NCBI GenBank assembly: GCA_964440495.1 | Contig: CAYTSD010000001.1 | Location: forward strand, 1 to 64,000 | Direction of reading: 5' to 3' | DNA length: 64,000 nucleotides | Source of the DNA: Benthortus sp964440495 | GTDB taxonomy: Archaea; Thermoproteota; Nitrososphaeria_A; Caldarchaeales; Wolframiiraptoraceae | Shown here: positions 38,584 to 46,791 of the stretch, piece after piece | How the letters are laid out: each line of letters starts with the position of its first letter | Position numbering within the stretch: position 1 is the stretch's first letter | Position numbers and translations under genes: made by a program | The notes under the pieces: generated by a model | Databases searched by the model: none | What the model was told of the DNA's origin: nothing | What the model saw: only the letters and a program-made list of their open reading frames with translations

Positions 38584-39738
38584 TTGCGCTATGACGTTAT
38601 CGTAGCTCACTATGGAGAGGTTACTCTAAAACGTGGGAAGAGAGCAGCGTTCGAGAGGCTTCTAGCAAGAAATCTAGCGGATGTAACAGGTAAGAGAGTT
38701 GAGAGAATTCAGGGCAGACTAATAGTCCTGCTAGATGATTCTCAGGAGCTGGATAGTCTATTGGAGAAGGTTCGGAGGGTGTTCGGGATAGTCTGGTATG
38801 CTCCAGCAATACATGTTAGAGGAGATTACAGCGAGCTGGAGAAACGTGTCGTCGAAGCGCTTAGGGAGATTATGCCTGGAAGCTTTAAGATCGAGGCGAG
38901 GAGAAGCGATAAATCCTTCCCATTAACCTCGATAGAGCTTTCCAGAAGGCTTGGGAAACGGGTTGTGTCGGAGCTCGGGCTCCATGTGGATTTGAAGAAC
39001 CCTGAGCGGGTGGTCTTCGTGGAGGTAACTGAGGGGGGCTTCTACGTCTCATTTGAGAAGCTTAGGGGGCTCGGCGGGCTTCCAGTCGGAGCTTCAGGCA
39101 GGGTTTTAGCCCTCCTCTCAGGGGGGATAGACTCTCCTGTCGCCGCCTGGCTTATGATGAAGCGCGGATGCCTCGTAGACCTACTCCACTTCTACGCGCT
39201 TCCACCCTCAGATGTGAAGGCCTCGAAGATTCCTGAGATAGCGCGGCTTCTCTCGGAGTATGGCATGAGGATTAGGCTCCATCTAGCTCCCTTCGAGAGC
39301 TTCCGCCTAAGAGGAGTTGAGATGCCTCTCCGGATGAGGCTCGTAATGTTTAGAGCATACATGCTCAAGGTCGCCGAACACTTAGCCGAGAGAGAAAACT
39401 ATCTAGGAATAGTTACAGGCGATAGCCTGGGTCAGGTTGCCTCACAGACACTTGAGAACCTTAGAGCCATTTCAGCCCTCATCAAAATCCCTGTCTACAG
39501 GCCTCTACTAGGCTTCGACAAACAGGAGATAACAGACCTCGCAAAACGTATAGGAACCTACGACCTATCCATTAAGGAGTATATCGACTGCTGCGCAATA
39601 GTTGCCAGGCATCCTGAGACCCGTGCTAGACCTGAAAAAGTTGAGGAATTTTGGAGAAGGTTTGGAATGGATGAGGCGGTTGAAGAAACGTTAAACGGGA
39701 TTGAAACGCTTGAATTCAAACTCGGTGAAGAGGTCTAG
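38584..39738 (+). CDS. thiI: tRNA 4-thiouridine synthase / sulfurtransferase ThiI
   Basis: Protein of 384 residues. The N-terminal ferredoxin-like and THUMP domains begin YDVIVAHYGEVTLKRGKRAAFERLL; the PP-loop pyrophosphatase motif is LALLSGGIDSPVAAW near 180, followed by IVTGDSLGQVASQTLENL and IDCCAI. It thiolates U8 of tRNA. No C-terminal rhodanese domain is present, as usual in archaea. The frame opens earlier (TTG 38506, inside the polyferredoxin gene), but a TATA-like TTTTTAAC near 38543-38550 and the conserved N terminus point to TTG 38584. Its stop shares CTAG with the convergent alcohol dehydrogenase. Confidence 0.9.
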   Translation: MRYDVIVAHYGEVTLKRGKRAAFERLLARNLADVTGKRVERIQGRLIVLLDDSQELDSLLEKVRRVFGIVWYAPAIHVRGDYSELEKRVVEALREIMPGSFKIEARRSDKSFPLTSIELSRRLGKRVVSELGLHVDLKNPERVVFVEVTEGGFYVSFEKLRGLGGLPVGASGRVLALLSGGIDSPVAAWLMMKRGCLVDLLHFYALPPSDVKASKIPEIARLLSEYGMRIRLHLAPFESFRLRGVEMPLRMRLVMFRAYMLKVAEHLAERENYLGIVTGDSLGQVASQTLENLRAISALIKIPVYRPLLGFDKQEITDLAKRIGTYDLSIKEYIDCCAIVARHPETRARPEKVEEFWRRFGMDEAVEETLNGIETLEFKLGEEV

Positions 39739-40904
39739 GGTTCACCTCTAAATGCTTTCGTAACAATCTCCTCAACATCTTCACGTGTCAAAGGCTTCGG
39801 GATCTTCTCTAGAAGCCTGCGATACTTGAACCCCTCCTCAATAATCTTATCAAACTCCTCTTCAGGCACCCCAGCATCTATTAGACTCATAGGTAGGTTC
39901 GACGCCTCCTTAAACTCCTTCAATCTTTCAAGCAGTATTCCAGCCGCCTCGTCACCGTCTCTAACCCTCTTCTTCTCAACCGCTTCAACAAGCCTTATCG
40001 TCTTCTCGGGCATAAGCTTACATGATTTCTCCAATACCTGGGCTAGGAACAATGCGTTGGCGAGTCCATGGGGTATGCCGTATCTCTCTGTGAGGTAGTG
40101 CCCCAATGCGTGGGCTGCGGTTGTCCCTGGAATGTTTATGGCTAAGCCTGCGAGCATGCTTCCATAGAGGAGCCTCTCCCTCGAATCAATGTCTCCTTCA
40201 TATCCCCTAACAAAGTTCTGGAAGATTATCTTCAAGGCTTCCACCGCGAAGATGTCTGAGAACTCTGTTGAATACTTGTTGAAGTAGGCTTCAACTGCGT
40301 GGGATACTGCGTCCATAACTGTGTGGGCTATGAGTTCCTTTGGAGCGAACTTGAGGGTCTCGGCGTCGAGTATTGAGAGAACAGGCGTTATAGGCTCTCC
40401 TAGAATAGTTCTCTTCTCAAGCCCCTTGGATATAACCGAATACTTCGTCACCTCACTTCCCGTTCCACATGTCGTCGGGATAGCTACTATTGGTAGGACG
40501 GGAGGCTTAACAGGCTCATGTGTAAGGTCGAAGAAATAGTCCTCAGCCCTACCTCCATGAGATGCGATAACGGAGATTGCCTTCGCAGCGTCCATAGCGC
40601 TTCCGCCGCCGAACCCCACGATGAAATCAACCTCAGCCTCTCTAGCTACTCTCGCCCCCCTCTCAACTGTCTCAGCCGATGGATTAGGTTCAACACCCTC
40701 GAAGACCTCTACACCGAACCCCCTCGACTCCAAGCTCTCCCTAATCTTATCCAAGTATCCTGAAGTCCTGGCGAATCTCCTACCAGTGACAAGCAGGGCC
40801 TTACCCTTCAACCCTATCTCCGCAGCAGCTTCACCAACTCTCTCGACAGAGCCTCTTCCAAAGATAACCCTCCTAGTAAATATCATGTCAAATTCTAACG
40901 CCAT
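39735..40904 (-). CDS. iron-containing alcohol dehydrogenase
   Basis: Group III (iron-activated) alcohol dehydrogenase family, 389 residues. GFGGGSAMDAAKAIS near 97 binds the cofactor; TTCGTGSEVT near 144; metal ligands lie in MDAVSHAVEAY near 199 and AAHALGHYL with GIPHGLANA near 263-282. It reduces aldehydes or ketones, or oxidises alcohols; substrate unknown. It is convergent with thiI and divergent from npdG. Confidence 0.9.
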   Translation of the reverse strand: MALEFDMIFTRRVIFGRGSVERVGEAAAEIGLKGKALLVTGRRFARTSGYLDKIRESLESRGFGVEVFEGVEPNPSAETVERGARVAREAEVDFIVGFGGGSAMDAAKAISVIASHGGRAEDYFFDLTHEPVKPPVLPIVAIPTTCGTGSEVTKYSVISKGLEKRTILGEPITPVLSILDAETLKFAPKELIAHTVMDAVSHAVEAYFNKYSTEFSDIFAVEALKIIFQNFVRGYEGDIDSRERLLYGSMLAGLAINIPGTTAAHALGHYLTERYGIPHGLANALFLAQVLEKSCKLMPEKTIRLVEAVEKKRVRDGDEAAGILLERLKEFKEASNLPMSLIDAGVPEEEFDKIIEEGFKYRRLLEKIPKPLTREDVEEIVTKAFRGEP

Positions 40905-40972
40905 ACCCGGTGTCTCATCCAGGTCTCCAGTTTTTAAACTTAAAAATGGATTCTCTCACGGTAGGGGCGTCT

Positions 40973-41593
40973 ATGCGGGTGGCTCTCGTAGGAGGGACAG
41001 GCGGCCTCGGGCCAGGTTTAGCTGCTCGATGGCTTCTCTCAGATATTGAGGTGATTATTGGGTCGAGGGTGAGGGAACGTGCTCAAGAAACCGCTTCGAA
41101 GATTTCACGTCTAGTTGATAGAGATGTTGAGGGGATGCTTAACCAAGAGGCTGTTGAAGAGGCTGAGATAATCGTTCTCACAATACCCTTCAAAGGCGTT
41201 GAACCCACCTTGAAGAGTCTCTCAAACCATCTCAAAGGAAAGACGATAATCTCTCCAATAGTCTCACCCAGCCCTGCTCCAGGAACCTCCGCTGGAGAGC
41301 TTGTTAGAAGACTTTCTCCAGACTCTGCCAAGGTTGCGTCAGCTTTCCAGAACGTTGGGGCACATGCTCTAGCCGAGTTGGAGAAGCCTATCGACTGCGA
41401 CGTAGTTGTCTGCGGAGACCCTGAGGCGAGGGAGACTGCCGCCAAGCTCGTCGAGAAGATTCCAAACCTAAGAGCGTTAGATGGAGGCGGGATAGAGAAC
41501 TCATGGATAATAGAGGCACTCACCCACCTACTAATCCGACTAAACAAACGCTATAGAAGACGCTCCATAGGGGTGAGATTCACTGGACTCTAG
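40973..41593 (+). CDS. npdG: F420H2:NADP oxidoreductase
   Basis: Protein of 206 residues that passes hydride between coenzyme F420 and NADP. It begins MRVALVGGTGGLGPGLAARW, the NADP-binding loop, followed by EVIIGSR and later SAFQNVGAHALAEL and VVVCGD, all standard in this family. TTTTTAAACTTAAAAATGG near 40931-40950 is the likely promoter, so ATG 40973 is preferred to earlier in-frame ATGs. It shows that the cell uses F420, supporting the calls of the two LLM-class enzymes. Confidence 0.9.
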   Translation: MRVALVGGTGGLGPGLAARWLLSDIEVIIGSRVRERAQETASKISRLVDRDVEGMLNQEAVEEAEIIVLTIPFKGVEPTLKSLSNHLKGKTIISPIVSPSPAPGTSAGELVRRLSPDSAKVASAFQNVGAHALAELEKPIDCDVVVCGDPEARETAAKLVEKIPNLRALDGGGIENSWIIEALTHLLIRLNKRYRRRSIGVRFTGL

Positions 41594-42447
41594 ACAATGT
41601 ATGCGACGGTGAGCGCCGCCGCCAATGCTGTGAGGAGAGGTATCGGGAGCCCAGGTAGAAGCCTCCTCTTCCTGAGTAGGGCGAGTACTAGGGTGTAGCC
41701 TATGAAGAGCATTATCGTCGCAGCTATCGCTGAAGCCGCTCCAAGGTTCCAGAGTATCGCTGAGAGGGTGAGCGAGTAGAAGAATAGGTCTCCAAGCCCC
41801 AGCATCACGTCTCCGACCTCGACCGCCAGCCCACGAAGCTGGGGAGCATCCTCCCTGCTGAGAGTTGAGAGATGTCCCCGGAAGACCGCGACCACATCGT
41901 AGACCGAGATCCCCGCAACAAGTATCAGGAAAGTCCAGTAAGGTATGCTTATCCCTATCACTCCCCCAGAGCCTGAAGCTATGAACGCCGCGGCCGAGGC
42001 GGCTCCAAGCCCCCCACCCCTAACCAGGAGGAAGGTTACAATGGTTGCGACCCCGATTCCTATGGGAAGCCAGAGCGCGGCGATGAGAGGCTGAGTGACC
42101 ACCGCGGCCGTGACCAGATAGAGAACCGTTATGCTGAGGGAGACAAGCCATATCATCACCGTTATCAAGGCCTTAAAGAGCCCAGGCCTCCTCCTGGCCA
42201 AGTATATCAGAACCACGCCGGCCACAGCGATTATTGAGATGAAGATCAGGGTGTTTAGGTAGGGTGCCGGGGAGGCCAGGGCCTCGGCTGGAGGCGTCGA
42301 CGGCTTAGGCTCCTCTATAGGGGTCACCACAGGCCTCTCAGGATGGATGTCGGAGGCTCCTAGAAGGTAGGTGAAGACCCATGTTAAGGCTAGGGCCAAG
42401 GAGACTGGATAATAGTTGCTGAGGACGCTGAGCCTAACCTTCCTCAA
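41590..42447 (-). CDS. presenilin/signal-peptide-peptidase family intramembrane aspartyl protease
   Basis: Polytopic protein of 285 residues from TTG 42447 with about nine membrane helices. The two catalytic aspartates are in ISVYDVVAVF (YD motif, near residue 184) and VMLGLGDLFFYS (GxGD motif, near 220), and LPIPLL near the C terminus matches the PAL-like loop. These three elements together define the presenilin homologues of archaea, which cut membrane proteins within the bilayer. The start is uncertain: the frame stays open to 42567, but that would overlap the divergent Trm112-like gene; CCAAGGAA precedes the TTG. Confidence 0.87.
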   Translation of the reverse strand: MRKVRLSVLSNYYPVSLALALTWVFTYLLGASDIHPERPVVTPIEEPKPSTPPAEALASPAPYLNTLIFISIIAVAGVVLIYLARRRPGLFKALITVMIWLVSLSITVLYLVTAAVVTQPLIAALWLPIGIGVATIVTFLLVRGGGLGAASAAAFIASGSGGVIGISIPYWTFLILVAGISVYDVVAVFRGHLSTLSREDAPQLRGLAVEVGDVMLGLGDLFFYSLTLSAILWNLGAASAIAATIMLFIGYTLVLALLRKRRLLPGLPIPLLTALAAALTVAYIV

Positions 42448-42545
42448 TTCCTTGGAGGAAGCCGGGTTGCTCCTCGCCTTAAAGATGACTTTAAGACCGA
42501 CCACGTCTCTGAGAATCGCTTGAGGATGCCTTGAAGTATCGGCTG

Positions 42546-42920
42546 ATGGATCTGCTTGCCTGCCCAATATGTAAGGCCTTCCCCTTAGAGCTCTATGTCT
42601 TCAACCTCCGAGAGGTCAATCCGCCTGAGAGGGTTAAGCCCTGCGAGCTCTACTGCGCCTACCACGGCTCGATGCTAAAAGAGCTAGGAGAGGAGCCTCG
42701 ATGCAGAGAGTGTTATGGCAAGGAGATAGTTGACGGCCTCCTACTCTGCCCAAACTGTGGGAGATGGTATCCGATAGAGGAGGAGATTCCGAGGCTTCTA
42801 CCCGACGAGCTCAGGGAGAGAAACCAGGACCTCAAGTTCCTCTCAAGATGGAGGGCCAAGGCTCCGCGGAGGGTCCTAGAGAGCGGGAAACCCTTCAACC
42901 TCAGGGAGTCTAATCCCTAG
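42546..42920 (+). CDS. Trm112-like zinc protein
   Basis: Protein of 124 residues. MDLLACPICKAFPLEL at the start and LLLCPNCGRWYPIEEEIPRLLPDELR near 78-103 form the zinc-finger and Trm112p core that binds and activates methyltransferases acting on tRNA, rRNA or release factors. A middle insertion adds two extra cysteine pairs (CELYC and CRECY) not seen in shorter family members. ATG 42546 directly precedes the zinc-finger; an in-frame TTG lies 5 codons upstream. It is divergent from the presenilin-like gene. Confidence 0.85.
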   Translation: MDLLACPICKAFPLELYVFNLREVNPPERVKPCELYCAYHGSMLKELGEEPRCRECYGKEIVDGLLLCPNCGRWYPIEEEIPRLLPDELRERNQDLKFLSRWRAKAPRRVLESGKPFNLRESNP

Positions 42921-42985
42921 AAGAGGAGAAGGTTTTTTAAGGGTGAATACCGCTACCCCATTTGCGTATAAGGGGTGAAACATGA

Positions 42986-43294
42986 ATGAGCGTTGGTCCA
43001 TCTGGTGAGGCCGTTATTCTCGTGGGGAGAAAGCCTACAATGAACTATGTGCTGGCCACCACCTTACCCTTAACAGAGGGTAAGAAGGTGGTTTTAAAGG
43101 CTCGTGGGAGAGCTATCAGCAAGGCGGTCGACGTGGTCGAGGTCGTCCGGAGAAGGTTTGTCAAGGACGCGAAGATCGAGAACGTGAATATTGGAACCGA
43201 GGAGGGCAGAGTAGGTAACGACGGTAGGCCGAGGAACGTCAGCACAATCGAGATAACGCTTGCCCCACCTTCAGGTGGAGGCAAGAAGAAGTAG
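42986..43294 (+). CDS. albA: Alba chromatin / RNA-binding protein
   Basis: Protein of 102 residues that coats DNA and RNA as a dimer. VGRKPTMNYVLATTL and KARGRAISKAVDVVEVVRRRF are diagnostic. The position of the acetylatable Lys16 of Sulfolobus Alba (in GKKPVMN) is arginine here (GRKPTMN), while the next lysine is kept. GGGGTGA lies 7 bases before the ATG, and a second, out-of-frame ATG lies 4 bases upstream. A TATA-like TTTTTTAAG is at about 42932-42940. The protein ends with a basic GGGKKK tail. Confidence 0.96.
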   Translation: MSVGPSGEAVILVGRKPTMNYVLATTLPLTEGKKVVLKARGRAISKAVDVVEVVRRRFVKDAKIENVNIGTEEGRVGNDGRPRNVSTIEITLAPPSGGGKKK

Positions 43295-43344
43295 ACGGCT
43301 AACCCCCCTCCCTCTTCTTATTTCTACCTCCAGCTACGGGTAGG

Positions 43345-43354
43345 TGTTTATATT
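43345..43354 (+). promoter_or_regulatory. TATA box of nnrD
   Basis: TGTTTATATT centred about 27 bases before TTG 43376; supports that TTG as the start of a leaderless mRNA. Confidence 0.45.
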
Positions 43355-43375
43355 GCTCACACTCACCTGTTAGGC

Positions 43376-44242
43376 TTGGGAACCTTGTTTAGAGAGGTTG
43401 ACGAGGAGTTTGTTAGGGGGGCTTTTAAGCCTAGGAGGGCGGGCTCCCATAAAGGTGAGAACGGCTCAGTCCTCGTGGTCGGCGGAAGCTGGCTCTACCA
43501 CGGCGCACCATTCCTCTCAGCCATGGCAGCCCTCCGAAGCGGGGTAGACCTCGCCTATATAGCGGCTCCAGAGAAGATAGCCACGGCAATCCGAGCCCTC
43601 TCACCCAACCTAATAGTCCTCCCGCTCACAGACCTCAAACTAACCCCTGGAGCAGTCCGAAGGATAAAGAAGATACTTCCAAGGGTTGACGTGCTCGTGG
43701 TAGGCCCCGGCCTTGCCTCTGGAAGCGAGCCTGGGATAGAGACCGTGATTAGGGAGGCTGAGGATAAGGCCCTAGTCTTAGATGCGACGGCGCTCTATCC
43801 CGAGGTTGTCCCAGCGGTCTCGGGTAGGAAGGCGGTTCTCACACCCCATGCAGGGGAGTTCCAGAGGGTTTTCGGGGCCAAGGTTCCCGAAGGGCTTGAG
43901 GAGAGGGTGGAACTGGTTAAGGAGTATGCCCGTAAAGCAGGGGTTACAATCCTCCTGAAGGGTAGGCTGGACATAATCTCCGACGGCGTCGACGCAGCCG
44001 TCAACAGGACTGGAACCCCTGCAATGACGGTTGGAGGGACAGGCGACGTGCTTACAGGCGTCGTGGCAGCGCTCCTAGCCAAGGGAGCCGACCCCTTTAG
44101 AGCGGCGGCCGCAGCTGCGTGGATAAATGGTCGGGCTGGTGAGAGGGCTGCCTCAAGGCTCGGCCTCCATATCCTCGCAACCGACGTAATAGACTCCCTT
44201 CCAGAGGTTATGCGGAGATTCGATGAGGTCGCAGAGGACTAG
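43376..44242 (+). CDS. nnrD: ADP-dependent NAD(P)H-hydrate dehydratase, stand-alone
   Basis: Ribokinase-like enzyme of 288 residues that dehydrates damaged NAD(P)H hydrates. It begins with RRAGSHKGENGSVLVVGGS, and shows LTPHAGEFQRVFG near 159, LLKGRLDIISDG near 197 and the catalytic VGGTGDVLTGVVAALLA near 219. All family motifs are present, so it should be active. In many prokaryotes it is fused to the epimerase NnrE; here NnrE is encoded 4.7 kb away and carries only a decayed copy of this domain. TTG 43376 fits the TATA spacing. Confidence 0.92.
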   Translation: MGTLFREVDEEFVRGAFKPRRAGSHKGENGSVLVVGGSWLYHGAPFLSAMAALRSGVDLAYIAAPEKIATAIRALSPNLIVLPLTDLKLTPGAVRRIKKILPRVDVLVVGPGLASGSEPGIETVIREAEDKALVLDATALYPEVVPAVSGRKAVLTPHAGEFQRVFGAKVPEGLEERVELVKEYARKAGVTILLKGRLDIISDGVDAAVNRTGTPAMTVGGTGDVLTGVVAALLAKGADPFRAAAAAAWINGRAGERAASRLGLHILATDVIDSLPEVMRRFDEVAED

Positions 44243-44296
44243 GGAGAAAGCGTGAAGCTAATACTTTAAGCCCTCTAAAGCTTCTTGGGTCACGCG

Positions 44297-45022
44297 ATGT
44301 TGACGTCTAGCCTGCTCGACTTTTCAAGGATAGGCGTTATCTCTGCAACCATGCTCTATGCCTCCTACAGGGACTGGGTTGACCGTGAGGTTGATGACTG
44401 GGTTTGGCTGGTTGGAGGAGGGGTTGGAGCCGCCCTAACCGCCCTAGACCTCATCCTTTACTGGAATATGGCCAAGCTCATCTTCTCCCTAATCTCGATA
44501 GCCCTCACATCAGGCTTAGCCTTCGCCTTCTACTTCTTCGGACTCTACGGAGGCGCAGACGCGAAAGCCGTGGCAGTTATCTCCATCTCCCTCCCACTCT
44601 ACTATGTTGAGAGAAGCTTCCACCCCTTCACAGGACTCGCATCCCTCTCAAACGGGCTACTAGTCTCACTAATCCTCCCAATCTCCATGCTGGTCTACAA
44701 CCTAACCCAGGTCATGAAGGGTAGAGAGCTCTTTAAAGACTTTGAGCATGAGGGGGCCTGGAGGAAGCTTCTAGCACTATTCCTCGGGACGAGGGTTGTA
44801 AACTCCCGTGGAAAGGAGTTCTGGTTCTCGATGGAGGAGGAGAGAGAGGGAAAACGATACTTCAGCTTCAACGTTCTCTCAGTCGAGCTTGAGAAGATTA
44901 GAGACGACATGTGGGCGACCCCTGGAATCCCTCTCCTAATCTTCATAACGGTAGGCTTCCTACTCTACATAACCTACGGCGACCTAATCTACCTAATCGT
45001 CTCCCTCCTTCATCTAAGGTAA
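44297..45022 (+). CDS. prepilin/preflagellin peptidase-like A24 aspartyl protease
   Basis: Membrane protein of 241 residues. Catalytic aspartates are Asp26 in SYRDWVDREVDD and Asp88 in LYGGADAKA (GGAD motif), as in the A24 family that trims signal peptides of archaeal pilins and archaellins. About six membrane helices; a cytoplasmic loop of about 90 residues (130-220, with GKRYFSFNVLSVELEKI) is larger than in FlaK. A TATA-like CTTTAAG lies about 32 bases before ATG 44297; an in-frame TTG 4 codons earlier is less likely. No pilin gene is seen nearby. Confidence 0.85.
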   Translation: MLTSSLLDFSRIGVISATMLYASYRDWVDREVDDWVWLVGGGVGAALTALDLILYWNMAKLIFSLISIALTSGLAFAFYFFGLYGGADAKAVAVISISLPLYYVERSFHPFTGLASLSNGLLVSLILPISMLVYNLTQVMKGRELFKDFEHEGAWRKLLALFLGTRVVNSRGKEFWFSMEEEREGKRYFSFNVLSVELEKIRDDMWATPGIPLLIFITVGFLLYITYGDLIYLIVSLLHLR

Positions 45023-45110
45023 CTCCATCATAGTCTCCAAGTATCTCTCGGGAGAACCTCCCGAAAACTATGCCAGCTAAACTTTATGGAGATAGATTAC
45101 AGCCTAGTTG

Positions 45111-45908
45111 ATGGGGATGAGGATACAGAGGCTTAGGACGGGGGTCAAGGGGATAGATGACATAATAGAGGGAGGGATACCTGAGGGATTCTTCGTCGCG
45201 GTAACAGGTGAACCAGGATGCGGGAAAACAATCTTCTCAATACACTTCATCAACCAGGGAATCATAGATGGAGACAAATCCATATACGTTACAACGGAGG
45301 AGAGCAAGGAGTCGATAATACGTCAGGCGGCTCAATTCAACATGGACTTCGAGAAGGCTATCGATGAGAAGAAGCTAATCCTAATAGACGCCCTCATGGG
45401 TAGGGCTGACAAATGGTCTCTGCAAAGCCTCGACATGGAGGCTCTCGTGAACAAGGTTGTTGAAGCCAAGAGGGAGCTTGGATACGGGAGGGCGAGGGTT
45501 GCGATAGATTCAATCTCAGCCTTCTGGCTCGATAAACCCGCCATGGCCCGCCGATACTCCTACTATGTCAAGAAGGTTCTCTCAAAATGGAACTTCACAA
45601 CACTTGCTGTAAGCCAATACGCTATAACGACCTCGGAGGCCTTCGGATGGGGGATAGAGCATATCGCCGACGGAATACTCAGGTTTAGGAGGGTGCTGAG
45701 GGGAGGGGAGCTGAAACGCTACATAATAGTTGAGAAGATGCGTCAAACAAATCACAGCCGCTACCTCCATGAAATCGACATAAGGCCGGGGGTGGGTCTC
45801 GTCGTAGTAGGCCCTGTTAGGAGAAGGGTTGAGGACTTCACTCTCCCCTCAGAGGTTACTAGAAAGATTCTCGAAGCCAAGCGAAAGACTGGAGAGGAGC
45901 TGCCTTGA
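45111..45908 (+). CDS. KaiC-domain (RadA-superfamily) ATPase
   Basis: Single KaiC domain, 265 residues. It begins LRTGVKGIDDIIEGGIPEG, with Walker A GEPGCGKT at 33-40, YVTTEESKESIIRQ near 65 and Walker B RVAIDSISAFW near 127. Archaeal KaiC-like proteins are common and act in signalling or nucleic-acid processes; the role is unknown. Its stop overlaps the TTG start of the AEP primase-like gene in TTGA, so the two are translated together, a pairing that suggests a nucleic-acid role. ATG 45117 is an alternative start. Confidence 0.83.
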   Translation: MGMRIQRLRTGVKGIDDIIEGGIPEGFFVAVTGEPGCGKTIFSIHFINQGIIDGDKSIYVTTEESKESIIRQAAQFNMDFEKAIDEKKLILIDALMGRADKWSLQSLDMEALVNKVVEAKRELGYGRARVAIDSISAFWLDKPAMARRYSYYVKKVLSKWNFTTLAVSQYAITTSEAFGWGIEHIADGILRFRRVLRGGELKRYIIVEKMRQTNHSRYLHEIDIRPGVGLVVVGPVRRRVEDFTLPSEVTRKILEAKRKTGEELP

Positions 45909-46774
45909 ACCTCGTCCAGAAACATTACAGTAGAATCGACGTAAAGGAGGAGATAGCTGAATACTGTAAAGGGAGATGGGTTGCCATCCACTGCGAGCTA
46001 AAGGATGAGAAGGGCGTTCCAATCATGCTTAGATACAGTCCATCCACCCGCCTTCCCCTAACAATAGACTCTCCAACCGACATAGACAAACTACTCAGAG
46101 AACTGAGAAGATTTCGTCCACGTTCATTCTACGCAACGGCACACACTTATAGAAATCTAAGAATCAGGGAAGACACACTCGACCGAGCGAACATAACCTC
46201 CTCCATGCCTACATGGGACATAGACTCAAAGGATGGAGACTGGAGAAAAGTCATAGAAAAAGCACGTGAAATAGTAGGCATCCTAGAAGACTACAGTCTT
46301 TCAAAATCTGTTTTCATAAAGTGGAGTGGGAGGGGAGCACACATCCACATAAATCCTGAAGCATTCTCAGAGGAGGTTAGAGGGAAGATCGACCCACTCG
46401 ACATGGCCTATTCTGTTACACAGTTCGTAATCAATAGGTTGTCGCCTGTGGAGGGGGTTGTCGTGGAGAATAAGATAGACCTTCAAAGAGTCTTTACGGC
46501 TCCGCTGAGCCTCCATAGATTCCTAGACAGGGTTGCGGTCTGCCTTACACCCGAAGAGCTGGACAGCTTCGAGATAGAGTGGACCTCTCCTGGAGATTTC
46601 AGGCATAATCCAAGGGCATGGAGACGGTATATGCGGGGAGAGGGTGATGAGCTTGCTGAGAAAGCCTTCTTCGCGGTAGGCCCCTATATCTCTGGGAGGA
46701 GGCGGCGTAGAGTTCATAAGCCTCTCGACCAGCAGATAAATGAAACTTTTAAGAGGCTGGGCGAAGTTCCATAG
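45905..46774 (+). CDS. archaeo-eukaryotic primase (PriS-like) protein
   Basis: Protein of 289 residues with the AEP catalytic motifs: motif I TWDIDSKDG near 100 (two metal-binding aspartates), motif II KWSGRGAHIHI near 135 (Ser-x-x-x-x-His), and motif III VVENKIDLQRVFTAPLSLHR near 185-205. The layout YATAHTYRN before motif I and the LSLHR box also match the small primase subunit PriS. It is shorter than PriS (about 330-350) and I see no zinc knuckle. It is either this organism's primase small subunit in reduced form or a second AEP protein of repair or translesion type. Co-translated with a KaiC-like ATPase. Confidence 0.72.
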   Translation: MNLVQKHYSRIDVKEEIAEYCKGRWVAIHCELKDEKGVPIMLRYSPSTRLPLTIDSPTDIDKLLRELRRFRPRSFYATAHTYRNLRIREDTLDRANITSSMPTWDIDSKDGDWRKVIEKAREIVGILEDYSLSKSVFIKWSGRGAHIHINPEAFSEEVRGKIDPLDMAYSVTQFVINRLSPVEGVVVENKIDLQRVFTAPLSLHRFLDRVAVCLTPEELDSFEIEWTSPGDFRHNPRAWRRYMRGEGDELAEKAFFAVGPYISGRRRRRVHKPLDQQINETFKRLGEVP

Positions 46775-46791
46775 CTTCCAGATGAGTGAGG

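Noticed and set aside
44297..45022. Archaellum or pilus operon suggested by the prepilin-type peptidase
   Set aside because: No pilin, ATPase or membrane platform gene is adjacent; the peptidase stands alone between NnrD and the KaiC-like gene.
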